Shown here in pieces: positions 1-5,959 of a DNA stretch of 8,628 nt. The notes under the pieces are model-generated. The model did not search any database and had not been told where the DNA came from. It saw only the letters and a program-made list of their open reading frames with translations. The number at the start of each line of letters is the position of its first letter. Within the stretch, counting starts at the first letter, position 1. Source of the stretch: Suilimivivens sp963618065 (GTDB lineage: Bacteria > Bacillota > Clostridia > Lachnospirales > Lachnospiraceae); assembly GCA_963618065.1 (NCBI GenBank), contig CAVERH010000096.1:1-8628 (forward strand). Reading direction: 5' to 3'. The translations under genes and the position numbers were made by a program.

Positions 1-3
1 CCC

Positions 4-25
4 ATACCTGCCAATTAGTAGGTAT
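4..25. repeat. Second inverted repeat at the left edge
   Basis: ATACCT (4-9) and AGGTAT (20-25) are perfect inverted copies separated by ten bases. With the stem at 35-51 they make a dense patch of dyad symmetry in the 67 bases left of the cluster. This could be an operator or promoter region of a gene beyond the left edge; the edge prevents a decision. Confidence 0.4.
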
Positions 26-34
26 AGAAGTGCG

Positions 35-51
35 CCCTTAGTTCCTAAGGG
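35..51. repeat. Perfect 7-base inverted repeat downstream of the last gene
   Basis: CCCTTAG (35-41) and CTAAGGG (45-51) form a perfect stem with a three-base loop, 17 bases past the last stop codon. On the minus strand no T run follows it, so it does not look like a standard intrinsic terminator for this cluster; on the plus strand a T-rich stretch follows only after several bases. It overlaps a near-palindrome, AAGTGCGCCCTT (28-39, five of six pairs), which looks more like a regulator binding site. Function is unknown. Confidence 0.5.
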
Positions 52-67
52 ATATCCTTGTTTTGTC

Positions 68-700
68 TTAACGAATAAAATTAGTAAACACAAATTTTTC
101 TGCTTTTGGCATTACGATTCCCATCTTTTCGGCTACATGTTTGCAATTGAGGAAATAAGCCATGTTATTTCCCAACACCTCCATGATCTGCATACCCTCC
201 AGATCCTGCTTTACCTCCTTCGGATTTGTTCCATGCACCATGTTCCAATATCTGGAGGAAATAATCGGCATTTGCATTAAGCCAAAATACTTATTGATTT
301 GATCCCAGGTAGCTGTTGTACCGGCTCTTCTTGCAGAAATAACGGTTGCTGCAGGCTTTAGTCTGAACCTATCACCATTACCATTCAGATCCGCATAAAA
401 AACTCTGTCCATAAAAGATGTAATTGCACCGCCTGCGCCACCCCAGTGTACTGGCGTTCCGAATACAAAACCGTCGTAATCTCCTGCAATTTCAAGGAAA
501 TCATTTACTGAATCTCGAAATACGCATTTGTTCGTATTCTGACATTTTCTGCAGGCTATACACCCGGAAAGAGGCTTATTTCCAATCCAGAAAATATCCG
601 TATCTACACCATTTTCATTCAGAGCTTTCGATACCTGACAAAGTGCTGTGTATGTGCAGCCCTCCTTATGAGGACTGCCATTCACCAATAAAGCTTTCAT
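68..700 (-). CDS. Flavodoxin-fold reductase with iron-sulfur flavoprotein-like cysteine motif
   Basis: A 210-residue cytoplasmic flavoprotein of the NADPH-dependent FMN reductase superfamily. MKALLVNGSPHKEGCT supplies the first strand and phosphate loop (NGSP 7-10). GTPVHWGGAGGAITSFMDR (81-99) is the second flavin-contact region. Between them GCIACRKCQNTNKC gives Cys47, Cys50, Cys53 and Cys59, a CX2CX2CX5C pattern that fits the compact motif described for archaeal iron-sulfur flavoproteins, where it holds a 4Fe-4S cluster. Many clostridial flavodoxin-family proteins keep these cysteines without proof of a cluster, so cluster binding is an inference. Its likely role is reduction of a quinone, nitro compound or protein partner. 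It is the last gene of the cluster, 23 bases after the bicupin esterase, and is visibly more AT-rich than the genes at the right end. Its ribosome binding site is oddly spaced. Confidence 0.88.
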   Translation of the reverse strand: MKALLVNGSPHKEGCTYTALCQVSKALNENGVDTDIFWIGNKPLSGCIACRKCQNTNKCVFRDSVNDFLEIAGDYDGFVFGTPVHWGGAGGAITSFMDRVFYADLNGNGDRFRLKPAATVISARRAGTTATWDQINKYFGLMQMPIISSRYWNMVHGTNPKEVKQDLEGMQIMEVLGNNMAYFLNCKHVAEKMGIVMPKAEKFVFTNFIR

Positions 701-715
701 ACGCCTACATTTACG

Positions 716-721
716 TCCTTT
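716..721 (-). promoter_or_regulatory. Ribosome binding site with unusual spacing and a start-stop ATG TAG
   Basis: AAAGGA on the minus strand lies 15 bases before the ATG of the iron-sulfur-flavoprotein-like gene (700-698), which is long for a productive site. A closer ATG at 710-708 lies 5 bases after it but is followed at once by TAG (707-705), making a one-codon reading frame out of frame with the real gene. No better start is visible, because the NGSP motif is anchored to MKALLVNGSP. Confidence 0.6.
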
Positions 722-723
722 CT

Positions 724-1524
724 TTAATCTGCATTTTCTTCGATTTTCTGATAATCAGCATCAGAAATCCTGTCAAACCACTCCACGCCCGGCTTTTCCG
801 GATTGGTATTTACGGCAATGTGGGCGAAGCTTGAATTTAAGCTTCCTCCATGCCAATGCTTCACTCCCGGAGGACAGAAGGCCACATCACCGGGATGCAT
901 CACCTGCACCTTGCCGCCTTCTACCTGATGATAGCCGATACCATCAGTGGCAATCAGGATCTGTCCGCCCTCATGGGTATGCCAGTTGTTGATGACGCCC
1001 GGAGCAAAGACCACATAGTGTAATCCCGGGGCGCCGGCAGCATTATCCTCCCCAACGATATCTGACACATATGCAGAACCTGAGAAGGTATCAAATGTCA
1101 CGGCTTCCTTCGCCGGAAGGAACATGAAGCCGGAATTGTTCTCCTCCGTACGTCCTGTATATTCCTCTGTCTCCAGCGCCTGATATTCTGCATCGGTAAG
1201 AATCACATTCTCTGCCGTCGTTCCTTCCGGTGCCGTGTAATCCGCATCATAGATGACCATCTGGGAAAACCAGCTGTCCGGTACTGCACCATGCCAATGT
1301 CTTGTTCCCTCCGGGATCTCTAACACATCGCCTTTTCTTAAGATCTGCGCCGGCTTTCCCTCTTCCTGGTAATATCCGATGCCTCCGGTTACCAATACGG
1401 TCATGCCGCCATGGCTGTGCCAGCTGCTGCGGGCGCCCGGTGCAAAGATAATATTGTTGGTTGCCGGGAAATTGTAAGTATCATCCTTGGTGATCATCGG
1501 GGAAATGTAGACAGTGCCTTCAAA
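724..1524 (-). repeat. Internal duplication: two tandem cupin units in one protein
   Basis: The two C-terminal cupin units of the carboxylesterase fusion align along their length with an offset of about 144-146 residues. FEGTVYIS (543-550) pairs with FSGSAYVS (689-696), FAPGARSSWHSHGG (569-582) with FAPGVINNWHTHEGG (715-729), GTRHWHGA (615-622) with GVKHWHGGS (762-770), and LTDAEYQALE (651-660) with ISDADYQKIE (795-804). The trailing DAEYQ/DADYQ motif lies outside the cupin barrel proper, so the repeating unit includes its linker helix. This points to duplication of a whole cupin protein and not to two separate gene fusions. Confidence 0.8.
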
Positions 1525-3150
1525 AGATGGAGAATCTACCTTCTGTCCCAAGGGGAAACTGACACCATCTAACTCTGCCATATAATCCGGGAACAGAATG
1601 TCCATCAAGGCCTTGTCGTGATTATAGGCAAGTGTTGAAGTTGTATCCAGCAGCATGGTTGCACCGCCCTCGTGTGTATATGCTTCCCAGGTCGGAAGTC
1701 CATCTGCACTCGGCACACCTGTTTTTGCAAAATTGATCCAAGCCGTGCTGACCTGCTCGGCTAATCTTTTCTCTTCATCCGTTGCATCCGCAGCCGGATT
1801 ATCAAACACATAAGGGATTTCCGCTCCGTGGAAGGAATTGCCGTATGTGAAGACATAGGTATAAACCGGTGCTCCGCCCTGATCTGCCTTATGGCTCATA
1901 ATCTTCAGGAGCGGCAGACGAATGGTGGTTGTATCCACCTGATCTGCTGTCAGATCTGTCTTATCCGGATACGCTTCCTGCAGTGCTTCGGTCAGTTCCT
2001 CCGTTGCTTCGATCGGATCTGCCTCAAAGAATCCGCTCCACTCGTTTAAGTTGCTGCCGATCAGCAGGGTCACATCCTTTCCTGCCTCTGCAAATCCATC
2101 CTCCGTCACCGGATTGGTCGGCAGAAAATCGCCGTCTACGACCGGCTCCCAGTCCATAGAATAGCCGCCGCCCAGGGCTACCGGAAGCTTCAGCTCCTCT
2201 CCGGTCTCTGTCAGTGCTTCAGTCGCAGCGGCCTGCAGTTCATCCACCGGTACTATCTGGATGTCCTCAATATTATCCGTTGTAATACTAAGCTTATTAA
2301 GGATATTCTCAGTCAGTCTCTCACTGGCTTCCTTGGAGTTAAATACCACGCCCATGGTTTCCGTAGCACCACTCTGCACGATTCCCTTATTAAAGAGGCC
2401 CTTGGCATAGGGACTTGTCATGAGAGCCAGTACCTTTGCACCGCCGCCGGACTGTCCGAAAACTGTGACATTATCCGGATCTCCGCCGAAATACTCGATG
2501 TTATCTCTAACCCATTCCAGGGCATCCACAATATCCATGATGCCGACATTTTCCGAATACTGATATTTTTCACCATAGGCTGAGAGATCGAGAAAGCCGA
2601 AGGTATTCAGTCTGTGGTTCACTCCAACCACAACAACATCTCCTTCGCGGCTTAGGTTTTCTCCGTCATATCCCGCCTCATTGGCAGAGCCTGTAGAAAA
2701 GCCGCCGCCGTGCAGCCATACCATGACCGGGCGCTTCCTGCCATCCTCAAGTCCCGGTGTCCAGATATTCAGATTCTGTGCATTATTGTCTGTGCCGCTC
2801 TGATCATCCGCATCTCCGAGACCGGAAATACTGCCCTGCGGCGACATCGGACCATATTCTGTAGCCTCTCTGATGTCTTCCCACGGTGTCACCGCCTCTG
2901 CCGGTACAAAGCGTTCTTTCGCCTCGGCATAAGGCACACCAAGATAGCGGTAAATGCCGTCTTCATTCGTACCGCGGACAAGCCCGGCTGTGGTACGCGC
3001 CACATTTTCCGGAAGTGCATCCTCTGCTGCCGCTGTGGTTTCGCTTTCCGTCTGAATCGCTGTATTTTGCTTTCCGCAGCCGGACAAAGCCAATGCTGCA
3101 ACACAAAACAACACGACAGATACTCTGTGATGTCTCTTACATTTTCTCAT
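724..3150 (-). CDS. Lipoprotein type B carboxylesterase fused to two cupin domains
   Basis: An 808-residue predicted surface lipoprotein: basic start MRKCKRHHR, hydrophobic core, lipobox LSGC with Cys25. Residues about 45-525 are a complete type B carboxylesterase: YRYLGVPYAE (67-76), oxyanion hole HGGGF (147-151), nucleophile elbow GQSGGG with Ser234, acid Glu370 in GSNLNEW, and His441 in HGAEIPYVF. Two cupins follow. The first has WHSH (His578, His580) and the second motif IPEGTRHWH (His618). The second has WHTHEGGQ (His724, His726, Gln730) and PPGVKHWH (His765). The His-His-Gln-His set matches the small cupins related to Granulicella hydroxynitrile lyase, which bind manganese; the first cupin has Thr584 in place of the Gln. 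The esterase half is normally a stand-alone protein of about 500 residues, so the cupin tail is an added module. Domain calls are sure; the role of the cupins is unknown. Confidence 0.92.
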   Translation of the reverse strand: MRKCKRHHRVSVVLFCVAALALSGCGKQNTAIQTESETTAAAEDALPENVARTTAGLVRGTNEDGIYRYLGVPYAEAKERFVPAEAVTPWEDIREATEYGPMSPQGSISGLGDADDQSGTDNNAQNLNIWTPGLEDGRKRPVMVWLHGGGFSTGSANEAGYDGENLSREGDVVVVGVNHRLNTFGFLDLSAYGEKYQYSENVGIMDIVDALEWVRDNIEYFGGDPDNVTVFGQSGGGAKVLALMTSPYAKGLFNKGIVQSGATETMGVVFNSKEASERLTENILNKLSITTDNIEDIQIVPVDELQAAATEALTETGEELKLPVALGGGYSMDWEPVVDGDFLPTNPVTEDGFAEAGKDVTLLIGSNLNEWSGFFEADPIEATEELTEALQEAYPDKTDLTADQVDTTTIRLPLLKIMSHKADQGGAPVYTYVFTYGNSFHGAEIPYVFDNPAADATDEEKRLAEQVSTAWINFAKTGVPSADGLPTWEAYTHEGGATMLLDTTSTLAYNHDKALMDILFPDYMAELDGVSFPLGQKVDSPSFEGTVYISPMITKDDTYNFPATNNIIFAPGARSSWHSHGGMTVLVTGGIGYYQEEGKPAQILRKGDVLEIPEGTRHWHGAVPDSWFSQMVIYDADYTAPEGTTAENVILTDAEYQALETEEYTGRTEENNSGFMFLPAKEAVTFDTFSGSAYVSDIVGEDNAAGAPGLHYVVFAPGVINNWHTHEGGQILIATDGIGYHQVEGGKVQVMHPGDVAFCPPGVKHWHGGSLNSSFAHIAVNTNPEKPGVEWFDRISDADYQKIEENAD

Positions 3151-3154
3151 AGCG

Positions 3155-3161
3155 CTCCTCC
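3155..3161 (-). promoter_or_regulatory. Ribosome binding site fixing the start of the carboxylesterase-bicupin gene
   Basis: GGAGGAG on the minus strand, 4 bases before the ATG at 3150-3148, lying in the 13-base gap after the preceding stop. It supports this ATG over the in-frame ATG at 3216, which lies inside the upstream gene and would put 22 polar residues before the lipoprotein signal. Confidence 0.82.
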
Positions 3162-3163
3162 GA

Positions 3164-4303
3164 TCAACCCAAGGTTTCCTGAATCCAGTTTTCAATATGA
3201 TCGGCAATGACATCATTATTCAGATCTTGGAACATGAAATGATCATTTCCGGTAATGCCTTCCTTCGGAAGATCAACAACCGTGCAGCTACCGCCCTGAG
3301 CATTATACGCATCACGGAAGTCATAGGTGGCCTGACGCATGGACTGCCACATGGCTGTTGCCTGAATCGCAGGATCACCATTGTCAATATAATCGCCAAA
3401 GTACATGGTGACAGGAATTTTCTTGTCCAGTACAGCCTTAAAATCCTCACTGTCAGCACTTGGTGCTCCGCCCGGCTCTATGGCTACAATTGCTGCGATA
3501 TGATCTGTGTACTGTGCCGCTGTCCAGCCCGGTCCGCCGCCCTGGGAATGTGTCACAAGAATAGAATCCTCGCCCGTACGTTCATATACCTCGTCGATCG
3601 TTGCCGCAACCGCCTTTGCAACCGTTTCATTATCAAAATCAGCACCCATATCGGAGGTCATTCCCGTATCCGGTGTCATCTGACGGAAGAACTGATCTAC
3701 GGAGTCTGCATCATTCGGGAACTGAGAGCCTTCATTTACAACAGATTCTCCGTTCTCCCAACGTCCGATACGAAACTGTGTATACCAGCGCTGATCCAAT
3801 GTCTTTGTACTGATCTCTCCGCTTACAGAGGTGGAACCGGCTTCGCCTCGATGAGGTTCATCAATCAACCATACGCTGTGACCTTTCCGCAAAAACATAT
3901 CAGACCAGCCTTCTCTTCCGTCCGGCGTTGTCATCCAGCCCATACGCGACTGTCCATAGCCGTGGAGAAACACCATGGGAAGCTCTGTATTTTCTGTTGG
4001 AATCTGATAAAGAACATTAGCATGGTCTACATGTGCAGTCTGACCTGCACCGCTTTCTTCCCACTGTTCCTCCGGATTAAAGGTTCCGTCGGAGGTAACC
4101 GTCGTGCCTCCTGCAGAAAAAATTCCCTGTTCTGCGATTGAGAGTGCTGCATCAGTCTCCTTTTCTTCTTCCGTAGTTGTTTCTGTTGTTTCACTTACTG
4201 TTGTCTGTACTGACCCACTGCCTGCAGATGCACCGCATCCAGTCAGCAGACTAAGTCCCATTGCACCGCATAGCATAAGTGCTGTTATTTTTTTGTTTCT
4301 CAT
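3164..4303 (-). CDS. Lipoprotein alpha/beta hydrolase with probable Ser-Glu-His triad
   Basis: A 379-residue predicted surface lipoprotein. The signal ends in the lipobox LTGC with Cys23, followed by a Ser/Thr/Glu-rich linker (about 24-52). The hydrolase domain begins near residue 60. HGYGQS (114-119) fits the oxyanion-hole strand end, and THSQGG (251-256) is the nucleophile elbow with Ser253. AIEPGG (275-280) places Glu276 just after the next strand, and NDHFMF (353-358) supplies His355. A Ser, then a Glu about 23 residues later, then a distal His matches the arrangement known for Alcaligenes esterase 713, in which the acid is a Glu after strand 6; assignment of Glu276 is by that analogy. 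Residues 150-220 probably form a lid insertion. It precedes the carboxylesterase-bicupin gene by 13 bases. It is an esterase or related acyl hydrolase of unknown substrate. Confidence 0.85.
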   Translation of the reverse strand: MRNKKITALMLCGAMGLSLLTGCGASAGSGSVQTTVSETTETTTEEEKETDAALSIAEQGIFSAGGTTVTSDGTFNPEEQWEESGAGQTAHVDHANVLYQIPTENTELPMVFLHGYGQSRMGWMTTPDGREGWSDMFLRKGHSVWLIDEPHRGEAGSTSVSGEISTKTLDQRWYTQFRIGRWENGESVVNEGSQFPNDADSVDQFFRQMTPDTGMTSDMGADFDNETVAKAVAATIDEVYERTGEDSILVTHSQGGGPGWTAAQYTDHIAAIVAIEPGGAPSADSEDFKAVLDKKIPVTMYFGDYIDNGDPAIQATAMWQSMRQATYDFRDAYNAQGGSCTVVDLPKEGITGNDHFMFQDLNNDVIADHIENWIQETLG

Positions 4304-4386
4304 TTTGTCTCCTTAAAGATTAGTTTTTTTACTTGCCCAAGAACTGTTCCTACGCTTCAATAGCATTGCCATGGACACTACTTGGA
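4304..4386 (-). other. 83-base intergenic gap, largest in the cluster
   Basis: The gap between the membrane protein and the next lipoprotein holds a clear ribosome binding site at its downstream end (AAGGAG, 4309-4314, 5 bases before the ATG). I see no stem followed by a T run on the minus strand, so there is no convincing terminator. TTGAAG at 4355-4360 could pass for a -35 box, but no good -10 box follows at the right distance. An A-run at about 4324-4330 is the only other notable feature. An internal promoter is possible but not supported. Confidence 0.5.
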
Positions 4387-5073
4387 TTATTTGCAGCAAG
4401 GCTTTCTTTTCCTATTTACGTTACGCAACAATGTATTCACAAAATAACCGACTGCCACAAACAGTCCCATCACCGCCAGATAGTCCAGCAGGAACAGTGC
4501 CAACGGCTCGGAATAATCGAAGAACACAAAGTGGCTTTTCAGCAGCAGGTAGAACCCCACATCCCTGCGAACGAAGGCGATGACTCCATAGGCTGCAAAT
4601 AAATATCCTACAATTTTAAGTATCCATGTGCATATCTTATTAGGCTGCAGATACTTTCTTGCCATGGTCAAAAACATATTCCAGTGCATTCCCAGATGCA
4701 GGCTCATCAGCACAAAGCCCCAAAAGGCGCAGAGAATATGCAGCTTTCCGGCCAACTCATAACCGCCGTGCTTAGGGAGAAACGAAAACACATGGCGTGA
4801 CAGCACGATGCCGCTGACCATAGAGCCGACCATGCACAGGAAAATCAGCCCTGCCAACGCTGTCTGCACGATACGTAGAGGCGTGTAGCGCCCCTGCGGC
4901 ACTGCTTGGATCCACCTGCGATTCAAAACATGGTGTGCCACGAACAGGACAAACATCTCCATACCGATCCACTCATGAGCCACCTCACCCACAAGTCCAT
5001 AGGCCATCAAAAACAGCATGGACACCGACATAGCCGCATCCACAGCGATTTTTATTTTGAGAATTGCTTTCAT
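4387..5073 (-). CDS. DUF4405-like polytopic membrane protein, possible haem b protein
   Basis: A 228-residue integral membrane protein with about five or six hydrophobic segments (roughly 9-31, 36-51, 67-92, 110-135, 149-168, 190-215). Histidines sit in or at the ends of the helices: His33 in HEWIGM, His47/His48 in VAHHVLNRRW, and His112, His126 and His130 in LHILCAFWGFVLMSLHLGMHW. These short motifs are characteristic of the DUF4405 family, whose paired histidines resemble axial haem ligands of cytochrome b561/FrdC-like proteins; haem binding is an inference and the family has no settled function. The gene starts 4 bases after the esterase stop, and its ribosome binding site AAAGGA lies in the last codons of that esterase. 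The tail RKRKPCCK is basic with two cysteines. Membrane location is sure; an electron-transfer role is speculative. Confidence 0.82.
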   Translation of the reverse strand: MKAILKIKIAVDAAMSVSMLFLMAYGLVGEVAHEWIGMEMFVLFVAHHVLNRRWIQAVPQGRYTPLRIVQTALAGLIFLCMVGSMVSGIVLSRHVFSFLPKHGGYELAGKLHILCAFWGFVLMSLHLGMHWNMFLTMARKYLQPNKICTWILKIVGYLFAAYGVIAFVRRDVGFYLLLKSHFVFFDYSEPLALFLLDYLAVMGLFVAVGYFVNTLLRNVNRKRKPCCK

Positions 5074-5077
5074 GTCC

Positions 5078-5959
5078 TCATCCTTTGCTGTGAGAGATTA
5101 CCCAGCTCAAATTCTCTGGGTTATCAAAGACCACGTTAGCACCGCCGTGGTAGTTATAAATGCCCTTTTCGTTGAAGAAGGCGTTGTCGGGCGTTTCAAT
5201 GCGTAGAACCTGGTCGATGTTGGTGTCGCTCCACCCTGCGTTCTTATATGCTTCATGGAGATTATCGTAGGCCGAGCGGGCCTTGTCACTGCCGTAATAC
5301 TCGTCGCCCTCAGCCATGTAGATATAGACCGCCACACCGTCCCCCGCAATGGGCGCATAATCGCCGTCCCACTGGGAAGCACCGTGAAGATAAGCAGCGT
5401 ACAGGTCTGGCCGCATGGACACCGCACGGGACATGGTTTCGCCGCCTGCGGAATACCCTGCTGCATAGACTCGGCTGGTATCCACGGCGAAATTCTCGAT
5501 GAAGTATTCAGTCAGTTCAATAGCCTGCCGGGCGGATTTTTCGCCCCAGTCTGTGAGCTGTGCAGAAACTACGATCATTTCTGTGTCCAGCTTGGTCCAT
5601 GATGTGAAGCCGCTCCAGTTCAGATTGCTGCCGGAAGAATTCTTACCGAACCACATCATGTCATAGCCCGGCATAACGACCATCATCGGGAACTTGCGGT
5701 TGCCGTCATAGCTCTCCGGCAGATAATAGCTGTAATGAATATCACCGTCGGTACCGGAGAAAATTTGCTCCGCAAACAGACCGGTCTGAACCGGTTCCGA
5801 TGTAACTGTCGACTCTGTGCTTTCTGATGATTCTTCTGTCGCTTCAGCACTGGATTCCGGTGTTGTTTCCGGATCTCGCGGTGCGGCTGTGTTGGCTCCA
5901 CACCCCGTGAGAGCCAATATCAGCACAAGCGCCAGAACAAGTGAAAGAAATTGCTTCAC
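5078..5959 (-). CDS. Lipoprotein esterase, PHB-depolymerase / feruloyl-esterase-like
   Basis: A 293-residue predicted lipoprotein that starts with GTG inside a four-base overlap with the upstream reductase. The N terminus has Lys2, a hydrophobic stretch and the lipobox LTGC with lipidated Cys20, so the enzyme should sit outside the membrane. A Ser/Thr/Glu-rich linker follows (about 21-58). The hydrolase domain (about 60-293) carries the nucleophile elbow GYSAGG with Ser170, a likely acid Asp219 in EGDEYYG, and a likely His271 in YHGG. MPGYDMMWFG (96-105) probably forms part of the oxyanion region. The layout matches the LpqC/PHB-depolymerase-like esterase group, which cleaves feruloyl, acetyl or polyester bonds. 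The ribosome binding site before GTG is weak, so translation probably depends on coupling. A prolyl-oligopeptidase-like peptidase is a less likely alternative. Confidence 0.85.
   Translation of the reverse strand: MKQFLSLVLALVLILALTGCGANTAAPRDPETTPESSAEATEESSESTESTVTSEPVQTGLFAEQIFSGTDGDIHYSYYLPESYDGNRKFPMMVVMPGYDMMWFGKNSSGSNLNWSGFTSWTKLDTEMIVVSAQLTDWGEKSARQAIELTEYFIENFAVDTSRVYAAGYSAGGETMSRAVSMRPDLYAAYLHGASQWDGDYAPIAGDGVAVYIYMAEGDEYYGSDKARSAYDNLHEAYKNAGWSDTNIDQVLRIETPDNAFFNEKGIYNYHGGANVVFDNPENLSWVISHSKG

Noticed and set aside
35..51. Inverted repeat as an intrinsic terminator of the operon
   Set aside because: The stem is only 7 base pairs with a 3-base loop, and no T run follows on the transcribed strand.
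424..834. 136-codon plus-strand open frame spanning the end of the bicupin gene and the flavoprotein gene
   Set aside because: Antisense to two well-supported genes; its Ser/Tyr/Ile-rich translation resembles no family.
3151..3216. Upstream ATG at 3216 for the carboxylesterase-bicupin gene
   Set aside because: It would overlap the previous gene and add 22 polar residues before the lipoprotein signal. The ATG at 3150 has GGAGGAG just upstream.
3197..4141. 314-codon open frame on the plus strand
   Set aside because: It lies wholly antisense to the lipoprotein hydrolase, whose triad and signal peptide are clear. The plus-strand translation is rich in Ile, Arg, Cys and His with no recognisable fold and no good ribosome binding site.
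4304..4386. Internal promoter in the 83-base gap
   Set aside because: A partial -35-like TTGAAG exists, but there is no matching -10 box at 16-18 bases. I list the gap but do not call a promoter.
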